From: Bosea sp. 124
GTDB taxonomy: Bacteria; Pseudomonadota; Alphaproteobacteria; Rhizobiales; Beijerinckiaceae
Direction: 5' to 3'
NCBI RefSeq assembly: GCF_003046175.1
Contig: NZ_PZZM01000001.1
Coordinates: forward strand, 4,605,001-4,669,000
DNA length: 64,000 nt
This document shows, piece after piece, positions 9,965-18,736 of this stretch; the first letter of the stretch is position 1; each line of letters starts with the position of its first letter. Made by a program: the position numbers and the translations under genes. The notes under the pieces are model-generated. The model did no database searches. It was not told the DNA's origin and saw nothing but the letters and a program-made list of their open reading frames with translations.

Positions 9965-11557
9965 TTGGCAACGATCGATCGCCCGTTAGCGCTTGCCCAG
10001 CGGGAGGGCGAACATGGCCATCCCGGCGGCGGATGGACCCTGCGGTTGCACCTCGCAGAGGAGGGCGTGCGCCAGGTTCTTCGACAGATGCAGGCCGCAG
10101 GCGGGAAGCGACCAGGCGCAAGAGCCATTCGGTCGATCTTCTACGATACCGATGGCGGCAAGCTGCAGCGCAAGGGTTATCGGCTCTCGATCCGCTCACA
10201 GGGGCGAAGGCGGTTCCAGCACATCGAGACGGCGAGGCCGGGTTCCCTCTGGCGGGACGCCGGCCGGTGGAGCGCCGAGATTGAGGACGGCGCGCCGAGC
10301 AGAGGCTCCATTCAGGGCACGCCGCTCGAGGACCTTCTCGGCGACAAGGCCCTCGGAAAGCTGAGGCGGGTCTTCAGTGTCGATCTCCGTCGCCGCAACT
10401 GCATCTTCGAGCGCGACGGGGCCAGAATCCTGGCGTTGCTGGATACGGGCACGATCATGGCGGGCGAGGCGAGCGAGGTCATCGCCGAACTGCGGCTGCG
10501 GCTGCTCGACGGACCGACCGGCGCACTCTCTGCTTTCGCGCGCGAACTGGGCGCGTCGATGCACGCGAGCCTCACCCTGCGCTCGCATGGCGAACGGGGC
10601 TGGCGCCTCTTGCAGGGGCAACGGGGCAGCGCCGACGCCGACCATCATGGCGATATCCGGCAAGGCATGACGACGATGGAAGCGATCGAGAGCATCTGCC
10701 GACGCGGCGCGGCCGCTTTGCTCGACGATCTCGCATTGCTGCAGGACGGCGCCGGCCACCACGCCTTGCACGAGACGCGCATCGACCTCCGGCGCCTGCG
10801 TGCGATCCTGTCGTTCTGCAAACCCGTTCTCGGCCTGGAAGGGGAGGGCCTGCCCGAGCGTTTGCGCGAGCTGGCCACGTTCCTCGGCGGCGCGCGCGAG
10901 CTCGACGTCTTCTGCGACCGCGTGCTCGGGCCGTTGCGGCAGGACGCCCCCGATGCGCCGGGCCTGGATGCTTTCGCCGAGGCCGTCGAGCGACGGCGCG
11001 GCCAGGCCCATGACGAGGTTGCCGCCTATGTCCGCTCGCCCGCGATGCTGGAATTCGGCCTGGGCCTCGTCGAATGGCTCGGTGGTCTGACGACTTCGGA
11101 ACCATCCTCGGCGAAGCAGGCGCGCCTGCGCGACCGCCCGATGTCCGCGTTCGTGAACGCTCGCCTGCAACGGCGGCTCGATTCCTTTCTCAAGCTGAGC
11201 CGGGATTTGCGGAACGCGACCCCGGACAGGCAGCACGACATCCGGATCCGGGCCAAGAAACTGCGCTATGCCGTCGAGGCCTTCCATCCCGGCCTCGATG
11301 TCAAATCCGGCGGCAAGCTCCTGGCGAAGCTGCGGCTCGTTCAGGATCTGTTGGGCGACCTGAACGACTGTCGCGCCGGCCGGGTGCTGGCGCTCACCTA
11401 TGTGCGTGGCGGCGAAGCGAATGGCGCGGCATCGGATTTCGCGGCGGGCTTCGCGGCTGGGGTCGGCACGCTGGACCCGTCCGAAGCGCTGGCCAGAGCA
11501 GCGGCGGTCTGCGACGAACTTGCCTCACTTGCGCGACGGAGACCGGGCAAGACCTGA
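9965..11557 (+). CDS. CYTH-CHAD domain protein (polyphosphate-binding family)
   Basis: 530 residues. The N-terminal half (about 20-210) is CYTH-like, best seen in FYDTDGGKLQRKGYRLSIR. The C-terminal half (about 225-515) is a CHAD domain with the histidine/basic repeats HETRIDLRRLRAIL and HDIRIRAKKLRYAVE that bind polyphosphate in this family. The ExExK metal-binding motif expected at the CYTH N-terminus is not visible; the aligned stretch reads WTLRLHL, so triphosphatase activity is doubtful. Start is a TTG at 9965 with GAGG just upstream; no good ATG exists nearby. It lies 19 nt after DUF2950, with a PPK2 gene 7 kb downstream. Confidence 0.87.
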   Translation: MATIDRPLALAQREGEHGHPGGGWTLRLHLAEEGVRQVLRQMQAAGGKRPGARAIRSIFYDTDGGKLQRKGYRLSIRSQGRRRFQHIETARPGSLWRDAGRWSAEIEDGAPSRGSIQGTPLEDLLGDKALGKLRRVFSVDLRRRNCIFERDGARILALLDTGTIMAGEASEVIAELRLRLLDGPTGALSAFARELGASMHASLTLRSHGERGWRLLQGQRGSADADHHGDIRQGMTTMEAIESICRRGAAALLDDLALLQDGAGHHALHETRIDLRRLRAILSFCKPVLGLEGEGLPERLRELATFLGGARELDVFCDRVLGPLRQDAPDAPGLDAFAEAVERRRGQAHDEVAAYVRSPAMLEFGLGLVEWLGGLTTSEPSSAKQARLRDRPMSAFVNARLQRRLDSFLKLSRDLRNATPDRQHDIRIRAKKLRYAVEAFHPGLDVKSGGKLLAKLRLVQDLLGDLNDCRAGRVLALTYVRGGEANGAASDFAAGFAAGVGTLDPSEALARAAAVCDELASLARRRPGKT

Positions 11558-11632
11558 AGACCGGGCCGCGTCGTCGATGCCCTGCAATGCCGCGCGGCCC
11601 GCCTTTGATGTGCCGCTGCCGGAGAGACGCCG

Positions 11633-13303
11633 ATGACCGACCGATTTCCGATCCCGAGCGGCATGCGAGGTTACAGGCTGGAATGGCTGCGCTTCGACCT
11701 GACGGCGGGCCTCGCCATCGCGGCCGTCGCCATTCCCAGCGCCATCGCATATCCTGCCATCGCGGGGCTGCCGGCCGAGGTGGGCCTCTATGCGAGCATC
11801 CTGCCGCTGGTCGGCTACGCGCTGTTCGGGCCGACGCGCAAGCTCATCGTCGGTCCGGACGCGGCGACCATGACGGTGCTCGCCGCCGCCCTTGCGAGCC
11901 TGCCGCTCGACAATCCGGCGGACCGGGTCGCGGCTGCGGCGGCGCTGGCGCTGATGGTCGGCGTGCTGTGCATCGTCGCGGCGAGACTGCGCCTCGGGAT
12001 CGTGGCCTCGTTCCTGTCCCGCCCCATCCTGATCGGCTTCATCTGCGGGATTTCGATTTCGATCCTGATCGGTCAGATCGGACGCCTGACCGGCGTGCGC
12101 ATCGAATCCGACGGGCTGGTGCTGCCGCTGCTCGAGATCGTGCGCAAGGCGGCGCTGATCCACTGGCCCTCGGTGTTGTTCGGCGGTGCGATGCTGGGGC
12201 TGCTCATGTTGCTGGCGCGCCTGCGCTCACCGGTTCCGGGGCCGCTCGTGGTGGTCTTCGTCGCGGGGCTGGCCTCGGCCGTGTTCGATCTCGAAGGCAG
12301 CGGCATGAAGGTGATCGGAAGCCTGCCGAACACGATGCCGGCCCTGTCCCTTCCCGACATATCCCGGCTGCCGCTCAGGGAGCTCTTCCTCGGCGCCGGA
12401 GCCGTCTGGCTGGTCGGCGTCAGTTCGGGCCTCGTCGCGGCGCGCAGCTTCGGCGCAAAGGACGGGTTCGAGGTCGATGCCGACCGCGAACTGACGGGTC
12501 TCGGCGCCGCCAACGTCTTCTCCGGCCTGTTCAGCGGCTTTCCGGTCACCGTTTCGGATTCGCGCACTGCGATCAACATCTCCACCGGCGGCCGTTCGCA
12601 GGTCGCAGGGCTGGTTGCGGCGTTCAGCCTGACGACGCTGCTGATCTTTCTCAACGATGCGCTGCGCCTGCTGCCCAATCCGGCATTGGGCGCGATCCTG
12701 ATCTTCGCCGCGCTGAGCCTGATCGACGTCCAGGGCTTTCGCGAGATATGGCGGATCAGCCGGATCGAATTCGGCTTCGCCCTCATCAGCATGTGGGGTG
12801 CGATCAGCCTCGGCGTGCTCAGCGGCGTCGTTATCGCCATCGCCGGCACGCTGCTCCACATCCTGCTCAAGGAGATGCGCCCGCGCGATGCGCTGCTCGG
12901 CCGCATCCCCGGCCGGCCGGGCTTCTACAAGCTCCACAGGGCGGCGAGCGCCGCGCCGCTGCCCGGGATGGTGCTCTTCATGGTTCAGGGCAGCATTCTG
13001 TTCTTCAACGCGGACCATGTCCGCGCGCGGTTCGAAAGCGTCGCGGAGCAGGCGCCTCCCGGCACGGCATGGCTCGTGCTGGATGCGAGCGCCGTGGCCC
13101 AGATCGATGCGACGGCGGCGACCATGCTCGGGCATCTGCGGGGCGAGCTGGCCCGGAAGGGACTGACGCTCGCCGTTGCCGAACTCCACAAGGAGCCGAG
13201 CGACATCCTCCGGCGCGCCGGCTTTTTCGAGGGGCCAGAGGCGACGGTCCTCTTCGACGATCTCGAAGATGCGGTCCGGGCGCTGGCGAACGGGCGCGCG
13301 TGA
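11633..13303 (+). CDS. SulP family inorganic anion transporter with STAS domain
   Basis: 556 residues. Membrane domain with 10 or more hydrophobic segments (about 25-420), including the family motif AIAYPAIAGLPAEVGLYAS near the N-terminus, followed by a C-terminal STAS domain (about 440-550, LVLDASAVAQIDATA). SulP proteins carry sulfate, bicarbonate or other anions across the inner membrane; the substrate cannot be deduced here. ATG at 11633 has GGAGAG upstream. No sulfate-assimilation or carbonic-anhydrase gene is adjacent. Confidence 0.93.
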   Translation: MTDRFPIPSGMRGYRLEWLRFDLTAGLAIAAVAIPSAIAYPAIAGLPAEVGLYASILPLVGYALFGPTRKLIVGPDAATMTVLAAALASLPLDNPADRVAAAAALALMVGVLCIVAARLRLGIVASFLSRPILIGFICGISISILIGQIGRLTGVRIESDGLVLPLLEIVRKAALIHWPSVLFGGAMLGLLMLLARLRSPVPGPLVVVFVAGLASAVFDLEGSGMKVIGSLPNTMPALSLPDISRLPLRELFLGAGAVWLVGVSSGLVAARSFGAKDGFEVDADRELTGLGAANVFSGLFSGFPVTVSDSRTAINISTGGRSQVAGLVAAFSLTTLLIFLNDALRLLPNPALGAILIFAALSLIDVQGFREIWRISRIEFGFALISMWGAISLGVLSGVVIAIAGTLLHILLKEMRPRDALLGRIPGRPGFYKLHRAASAAPLPGMVLFMVQGSILFFNADHVRARFESVAEQAPPGTAWLVLDASAVAQIDATAATMLGHLRGELARKGLTLAVAELHKEPSDILRRAGFFEGPEATVLFDDLEDAVRALANGRA

Positions 13304-13318
13304 CGGCCTGCGAGAGGG

Positions 13319-13981
13319 CTAGCGGGCGGGTTCGCCGCCACCGTGTTCCCGGATCAGGATGTCGCCGCTAACGAGAAGCACCCAGAGCGGAAATACCAGA
13401 AACGTCCAGTCGACGATATGGCTGCCGAGCAGGATGATGGCCGCCGCGGCATAGCCGACGATCGCGGTCCAGCGTGCCGTGATGCCCGTCCGCAGAACGA
13501 TCGTCGAAGCCGTCAACAGGAAGACGCTCGCGACCTTCATCGCGTAGATGCTCGTGAGATTATAGGCGAAGGCCCTCGCCAGGGTGAAGGTTACCGAGCC
13601 GGAGAGTTCGCGCGGCAGGGCCGCATGGGTGATCAGGATCGCGCCGATGGCGGCCGCTGCGGTGAACAGCATCCCGACGAACAGCAGGCCGCTGCCGAGG
13701 AAGACCGTCGCGAACAGCTTGTCCTCCTGCGGCCCCAGCCTGTCGCGCAACACGCCCATGAACCAGAGGAAGGCGATGCCGGCGAAGGGGATCAGGTTCA
13801 GGGCGAGCGCAACCTTCCAGGACTCGGTGCCGAGCCAATCCTCCGGATCGCTGGGATGCAGGCGCAAGGTCTGCTGCACGAGCAGGATCGCAAGGAGAAG
13901 CAGGACGGAGAACAGGATGCCGGCAACCGCTGCCGCCTTCGGTGTCTTCAGGCCGTCCGGAGCGTGGCGAAGGAAGGACAC
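13319..13981 (-). CDS. Integral membrane protein of unknown function
   Basis: 220 residues with about six hydrophobic segments (about 17-36, 55-75, 88-118, 128-160, 168-186, 190-208). No catalytic motif was recognised. It converges on the SulP gene (15-nt gap) and lies downstream of the FixJ-like regulator on the same strand (57-nt gap), so it may be read from that regulator's promoter. A real gene rather than a shadow: its hydrophobicity is regular, and the opposite frame is low-complexity Arg/Asp-rich. Confidence 0.78.
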   Translation of the reverse strand: MSFLRHAPDGLKTPKAAAVAGILFSVLLLLAILLVQQTLRLHPSDPEDWLGTESWKVALALNLIPFAGIAFLWFMGVLRDRLGPQEDKLFATVFLGSGLLFVGMLFTAAAAIGAILITHAALPRELSGSVTFTLARAFAYNLTSIYAMKVASVFLLTASTIVLRTGITARWTAIVGYAAAAIILLGSHIVDWTFLVFPLWVLLVSGDILIREHGGGEPAR

Positions 13982-14038
13982 GATGCGGACCTCATCGGAA
14001 CGGGATGCGGATGTCGCCCGGCCGTGCCTCTCGCAGCG

Positions 14039-14662
14039 CTATGGATCGACAGGTCGCAGAAGGCCAAGCCGCTCGGCGCAGGACACGAGTTCGACCACGG
14101 AGCGGAGCTGCATCTTTTCCATAACCTTCTGGCGATGGGCCTTCACGGTCCGCTCGGTCGTTCCGAGCTTGAAAGCGACCTGCTTGTTCATCTTGCCGCG
14201 GATGACGAGCTCGAAGACTTCCCGTTCGCGCCTGGTCAACTGCTGCAGACGCGCCATCACCATCCGCGCCCAGCCGTCCTGCGCGTGGGCCAGGCGATGT
14301 CGGGCGATCGCCTTGTCGATCGCCTCGATGAACTCATCGCGTTCCACGGGTTTCGTGAAGACGTCCTCGGCGCCGGCCTTCATCGCCTTGACGCCGGCGC
14401 GAACGTCGCCTTGTCCGGCCAGGAAGATCACGGGGAGTTTCGATCCGGCCTTGCTCAGCCGGTCGAACAGGTCGCGAACGACCGTGTCCGGGGCCGGCAC
14501 GTCGATGACGATACAGCTTGCGCTTTCGTCGTCCGGTATCTGTTGAAGGATCTCGTCGGCGCTGCCATAGGCCTTGGTCCGATAGCCGCTGGACTGGAGC
14601 ATATCGCCGATTCCCGCCTGGGAGACGGCGTCGCCATCGACGAGATGTACGAGTACTGACAT
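14039..14662 (-). CDS. FixJ/NarL-type response regulator
   Basis: 207 residues. Receiver domain (about 1-118) with acidic pocket Asp9/Asp11, phosphoacceptor Asp54 in IVIDVPAPD and Lys103 in FTKPV. LuxR-type HTH (about 138-200) with LTRREREVFELV and the recognition helix in ERTVKAHRQKVMEKM. The Thr/Ser that normally follows beta-4 is Ala81, so phospho-switching may be atypical. No histidine kinase is adjacent, so it is an orphan in this window. Cytoplasmic DNA-binding regulator; targets unknown, with the minus-strand membrane protein just downstream a candidate. Confidence 0.9.
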   Translation of the reverse strand: MSVLVHLVDGDAVSQAGIGDMLQSSGYRTKAYGSADEILQQIPDDESASCIVIDVPAPDTVVRDLFDRLSKAGSKLPVIFLAGQGDVRAGVKAMKAGAEDVFTKPVERDEFIEAIDKAIARHRLAHAQDGWARMVMARLQQLTRREREVFELVIRGKMNKQVAFKLGTTERTVKAHRQKVMEKMQLRSVVELVSCAERLGLLRPVDP

Positions 14663-14730
14663 GGCCTATCCCCCCGTCTTCCTGCCAGAGCTGTCGCCCG
14701 CGGCGAAAGCACCGGCGAGCACATGTGGCC

Positions 14731-15165
14731 TCAAGGCGCTTTCAGGACATCCCGATTGCAACGCTGGTATTTGGTCGCGATACCGGCTTCCAGGGCATTG
14801 AATCGGTAGAGGCCTCCGTCCTCGGCCATGGCGAGGATGGCCTGGGCCGAGTCGGTCGAGATGGTGGTCGTGCAGCGAAGGTTGACGATCTGCCGCTGGC
14901 CGCTCGTGCTGAGGCTGACGATGCGGCAGGTCGCGAGCGGCGTCGACAATCGCTGGCCGGCGACGATGAAGGCCGGTGCGAAGGCACTGGCCGGCCGCCG
15001 GAAGCTCACTGCTTTCGGCGTGGCGACGAAGACGCTGGCGCAGGGCACTCCCTCCTCGAGCCAGGCGCCCTGAAAGCGGTCCGCCTGCGCCTGCGCCTCT
15101 TGGAGCGGGACCATGGCCATGACCAAAACAGGCAGGGACAGCCGACCGATCATTGCCATCATCAA
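14731..15165 (-). CDS. Small exported protein of unknown function
   Basis: 144 residues with a signal peptide (about 1-27, ending EAQAQA). The mature region has cysteines at three places (VPCAS, ATCRIV, NLRCTTT) plus one near the C-terminus (YQRCN), suggesting two disulfides. A strong GAGGAGGGG lies just before the tandem ATGs at 15165. No family recognised. Same strand as the FixJ-like regulator and the TPR regulator, but separated by 68 and 146 nt. Confidence 0.75.
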   Translation of the reverse strand: MMMAMIGRLSLPVLVMAMVPLQEAQAQADRFQGAWLEEGVPCASVFVATPKAVSFRRPASAFAPAFIVAGQRLSTPLATCRIVSLSTSGQRQIVNLRCTTTISTDSAQAILAMAEDGGLYRFNALEAGIATKYQRCNRDVLKAP

Positions 15166-15311
15166 CCCCTCCTCATCGCGTGATATCGCTCGCCGGCGAG
15201 GGGGCGCGTCTTGTCCGTCCGCGATCTCCCTGGACCGAAGTCAAAGCCGCAAACCGGCTTGCAGGTAGTAGGTTACGGTTTGCTACGGCGAGGGACGCCT
15301 GGTCGCGTCGC

Positions 15312-17129
15312 TCACTCGACTCCGGCCGCAAAGCGCGATTGCACCGGGAAGCCGGCCTGGATGGCGCCGCGAAGCAGGATGGCGCGGTCTCGCGGATTGA
15401 AATTGCGCTTGTCGAGCTCTCCGTCGAAATCGTCGAAGAAGCCCGGTCGCAGTCGAAGAAACTCAGTGCGGTGATGCGCGGTCTCCGTCTCCAGCTCCAG
15501 CCGGGCGAAGATGAGTGCAGCGACGAAGTGATAGATCGAGAACCTGCGCAAATTGGCGCGACGAATGAGATCGGCAGCCCGCGGATCGTCACCCTGCATA
15601 TAGGCCGCGAGGGCGAGCAAGCCGATGTAGTAGTCGGAATGGCCTGGATTTCTGCTCATCGCGTCCTCGAGCAGAGCCGCGCCGCGCTGCCATTCTCCGG
15701 CCTGAGCCACCCGGCTGCCGAACTCGCCGAGCAGTTCGGTGTCGTTCGGGTTGAGGGCGAGGGCCTGCGAGCCGATCCGAAGTGCTTCCGCAGGCTCCTT
15801 GCTAAAGTAGAGGATCGTCATCAGCGCCTGCAGCGCCCGCACATTCTCCGGGTCGAGGCGCACGGCGCGCTCGGCAGCAGCCCGCGCCCGTTCGATCGGC
15901 GTGGGCGAGCCCGGCCGCGGATTGAGCCGAAAACGGTCCTCGTCGAGGTAGAGATAGGACAGCATCGCCCAGCCCGTCGCATGATCTGGATAGCTCGCGG
16001 TGAGCTGCTCGAGGCAATCGCGCGTCGGTGCATGCTCGTTCTGGTCGAGCACGGTGCGGTAGCGATAGAAGAGATAGGAGCAGCGATAGGCTTCCATGCC
16101 CTGGCTGGTCTTCCCCCGTGCGAGCGGCGGCGGCGTGCTGAAAATGATGCCGTAGGGCTGGGCGATCGCGGTGGCGACCTTCGAGGCGATCGTCATTTCG
16201 ATGTCGACGATGTTGTTGGTACGCGGATCGGCATCATAGGCGCCGGACCAGACGACGGCGGATGTCTCGCCGTCGAGGACGCGGCTCGTCACCCTGAGCT
16301 TGCCCTCGGCGAGGCGCACGCTGCCCTCCAGAACGTAGCGGTTGCCGAAGCGGCGCCGGATCTCGGGCGCGGAGGTGTCCGCCGAGAGCGAATCCGACGT
16401 CTCGCGGCCGAAGACCGTCAACTCCTTGAAGCGGGCAAGCTGCGCCAGAAGCTCCTCGCCGATGCCGGCGGCGTAGTAGTTCGCGTCGGTATCCCTCGAG
16501 AGGTTGACGAAGGGTTTGACGATCAGGGACGGTCCCCCGGGCTGGGCCAGCCGCGTGGCGAAGGCGGATGGTTGCGACGGCGGCACAATCCAGACAAGTG
16601 CAGCCGCCGCCATCGTTGCCACAGCAACCGCGCCGACAAGCCAATGGCGCATCAGCCACGCATGGACGGCCGTGCCGAACTTGCCGTCGAGGCGCAGCCC
16701 CGGCCGAATTACGGTCTCTCCATCCTCCGCGTGGTGTTGCTGCCAGTGGAAGCGTGGGACGTAGCCGCCTTTGGGGATTTCCAGCAGGACCGGGTCGGCG
16801 CTGCCGCCGAGAAGATAGTAACGTTCCAGCGCGCGCCTGAGCCGCCCGGCTTCAATGCGAACGACGGGGTCGTTCTGAATGTCGAAATTCGCGTCCCGGC
16901 CGAAGACCTCGACCGCCACCGTATAAGCCTTGATGCGGTCGGCCCGGCCTTCGAGCGTCTGATTGACGACATAGGCCAGGAACTGGCGCACCCGTTCCGG
17001 CACGCTGAACGTCGCGCTGGCCAGGATCCGATCCAGCTGCGCGCGGACGTCGCTCGCGCAGGGTTCGGGGATCGCTTGGGCACAGGCGTCGTCGCGATTC
17101 TCGCAATCCGTAGGCCGTTGCCGTTCCAT
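15312..17129 (-). CDS. Membrane-anchored TPR regulator (CadC/TolB-like N-terminal architecture)
   Basis: 605 residues from the ATG at 17129. The N-terminal domain (about 25-130) contains ERVRQFLAYVV and DPVVRIEAGRLRRALERYY, a winged-helix-like module of alphaproteobacterial proteins often labelled adenylate cyclase. A single transmembrane segment follows (about 160-180), then a TolB/FlgO-like domain (about 195-330, LIVKPFVNLSRD and YVLEGSVRL). The C-terminal half holds TPR-like helices (ARAAAERAVRLDPENVRAL and others). No cyclase catalytic residues are visible, so a signalling or transcription role is more likely. An upstream ATG (17159) is possible. Divergent from the 87-residue gene at 17269. 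Confidence 0.82.
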   Translation of the reverse strand: MERQRPTDCENRDDACAQAIPEPCASDVRAQLDRILASATFSVPERVRQFLAYVVNQTLEGRADRIKAYTVAVEVFGRDANFDIQNDPVVRIEAGRLRRALERYYLLGGSADPVLLEIPKGGYVPRFHWQQHHAEDGETVIRPGLRLDGKFGTAVHAWLMRHWLVGAVAVATMAAAALVWIVPPSQPSAFATRLAQPGGPSLIVKPFVNLSRDTDANYYAAGIGEELLAQLARFKELTVFGRETSDSLSADTSAPEIRRRFGNRYVLEGSVRLAEGKLRVTSRVLDGETSAVVWSGAYDADPRTNNIVDIEMTIASKVATAIAQPYGIIFSTPPPLARGKTSQGMEAYRCSYLFYRYRTVLDQNEHAPTRDCLEQLTASYPDHATGWAMLSYLYLDEDRFRLNPRPGSPTPIERARAAAERAVRLDPENVRALQALMTILYFSKEPAEALRIGSQALALNPNDTELLGEFGSRVAQAGEWQRGAALLEDAMSRNPGHSDYYIGLLALAAYMQGDDPRAADLIRRANLRRFSIYHFVAALIFARLELETETAHHRTEFLRLRPGFFDDFDGELDKRNFNPRDRAILLRGAIQAGFPVQSRFAAGVE

Positions 17130-17268
17130 GGAACTAGCCCCCCCGGGCCGTAACTCCACGCAAGAACTTAGACACAGGGTCGGCAGTATCCCCGTAACAT
17201 CCCGTTATTTACTCCCAATCTGCTCGCCCCGCCACATAATTTGGACTGCTCGCGGGGGGCTGGTTCCG

Positions 17269-17532
17269 ATGGATCCGGGCGTTCTGGCTGCCGTCCGGCT
17301 TTTGCCGAGACACAAGCAGGCGATCGAGGAATTGGCGTTGGTCAGCGAGAGCGTCCGCAGCCTCTGCGGCGATCTCGCGGAGGCGGAGCAGGCTCTTCGG
17401 CGCTGGGAGGCGTCGGGGGCTCCGGGGACCGCCGCCCGATGTGTCGAGTACAGGCATCTCATTGACGGGCTCCTGGCGGAGCTTCGGCAGGCGGTTCACG
17501 AGCGACAGACCCAACCCAGAGGTCGGCACTAG
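17269..17532 (+). CDS. Conserved small helical protein of unknown function
   Basis: 87 residues. The ATG at 17269 is used because a run of G lies just upstream; an in-frame ATG at 17128 would overlap the divergent regulator's start. The protein is amphipathic helical (IEELALVSESVRSL, AEQALRRWE) with one cysteine in each half (CGDL, CVEY). Similar short proteins recur in Hyphomicrobiales as far as I recall, without known function. Likely cytoplasmic. Confidence 0.65.
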   Translation: MDPGVLAAVRLLPRHKQAIEELALVSESVRSLCGDLAEAEQALRRWEASGAPGTAARCVEYRHLIDGLLAELRQAVHERQTQPRGRH

Positions 17533-17570
17533 GTTCGAAGCAGAGTTGCCCTTCAACGTGGAGAGTTCCG

Positions 17571-18149
17571 ATGTCGAAGCACATGAGCTGGATCTTCGCT
17601 ATTTCGCTGGCGGCGGGCGTTGCAGGGTGCGCGCCTGCTCCGATGGTGACCACCCAGACCGTGATCGTCGCCGGCGTCGGGCCGGTCGAGGTCGAGCAAC
17701 TCGATGTCGAGATCGTCGACGTTCAGCCGGCCGAGCGCATCGTGCTGGTCCGGCAGGGCCGCAACACATGGCATGTCGCGGTCCCGGAGGTGTTCGGCAA
17801 TCTGCAGAACATCCGCCCTGGTGACAGGGTCGAGATCCGGCGTGTCGAAGGCGCCATCCTCGGTGCCATGCGCGCCAGGAAAGGGGCCAGGCCCGGAGTC
17901 GTCTACACCGAGGCGGTCAGCGGGCCCTTCCAGAATCTGCCGGACAAGTTCGTCGTGCGCTCGCTGACGTTGACGGCAAGGTTCGAGAGTTTCGATCCGG
18001 GCACGGGTATCGTGAGCTATGTCGGGCCGGCGGGGCCGCGGAGCCTGATGGTCGTCGATCCCGTCATCAAGGCGGATCTCAGGCGCCTCCGGCGCGGCGA
18101 CATGGTCGAGCTGACCTTCGCCGAGGCCTTCCATTTCCAGAAGTACTAG
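17571..18149 (+). CDS. Putative lipoprotein
   Basis: 192 residues. Signal peptide with lipobox VAGC (Cys20), so probably lipid-anchored. The mature part is beta-rich, with FGNLQNIRPGDRVEIRRVEG and a later RRLRRGDMVELTFAEAF segment that looks like a second copy of the same small barrel-like motif. Function unknown. It follows the 87-residue gene by 38 nt, so the two may be co-transcribed. Confidence 0.78.
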   Translation: MSKHMSWIFAISLAAGVAGCAPAPMVTTQTVIVAGVGPVEVEQLDVEIVDVQPAERIVLVRQGRNTWHVAVPEVFGNLQNIRPGDRVEIRRVEGAILGAMRARKGARPGVVYTEAVSGPFQNLPDKFVVRSLTLTARFESFDPGTGIVSYVGPAGPRSLMVVDPVIKADLRRLRRGDMVELTFAEAFHFQKY

Positions 18150-18229
18150 GTCCGTCGGCTCGAGGCCGCATGCAGGTCGCAGGCGTGCGGCCCGCTGCAG
18201 CGAAAGCGACAAGCGAGGAGAAGCGAGCC

Positions 18230-18718
18230 ATGTCGACCGCCAGCCACGATCTCGCCATGGCAACGCTTGCCGACGAGAGCTTCATGTCTGCAGATGACCT
18301 TCGCAGCTACATGACGGACCTCGAAATGGCCAAGGCATCCAAGATGCTGGGCGCCATGGATAAAGCCGAGGAGGCCCGGCGGAAGCTCGTCGCCACGCTG
18401 CAGGACGAGATCGACGTCACGCCGGAGAAGATCGCGGAGATCAAGCACAGCCTGGCAACCAAGACCCGCGCGGCGGCCGGACGCGGCGAGACCGAAGTCC
18501 TCGTCATGCGCTTTCCGAGCGCGCTTTGCACAGATAAGGGCCGGGCGATCAACAATGCAGAGGCTGACTGGCCGACGACCCTGACCGGGCGCCCCCGGCA
18601 GGCCTATGAATTCTGGAGGGAGCATCTGCAGCCCGCAAAGTACCGGCTCCGGGCGATGATCATCGACTGGCCAGGCGGGCTGCCCGGGGACATCGCCTTC
18701 TTCCTGACCTGGTCCTAG
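18230..18718 (+). CDS. Hypothetical protein
   Basis: 162 residues from the ATG at 18230, with AGGAGA upstream; an in-frame ATG at 18170 lacks a site. The N-terminal half is helical and charged (MAKASKMLGAMDKAEEARRK); the C-terminal part has several tryptophans and ends FFLTWS. No signal peptide and no recognised family. It ends 18 nt before ppk2 in the same direction, so a link to polyphosphate metabolism is possible but rests on position only. Confidence 0.65.
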   Translation: MSTASHDLAMATLADESFMSADDLRSYMTDLEMAKASKMLGAMDKAEEARRKLVATLQDEIDVTPEKIAEIKHSLATKTRAAAGRGETEVLVMRFPSALCTDKGRAINNAEADWPTTLTGRPRQAYEFWREHLQPAKYRLRAMIIDWPGGLPGDIAFFLTWS

Positions 18719-18736
18719 CGTGCGTGGAGGCCGACG

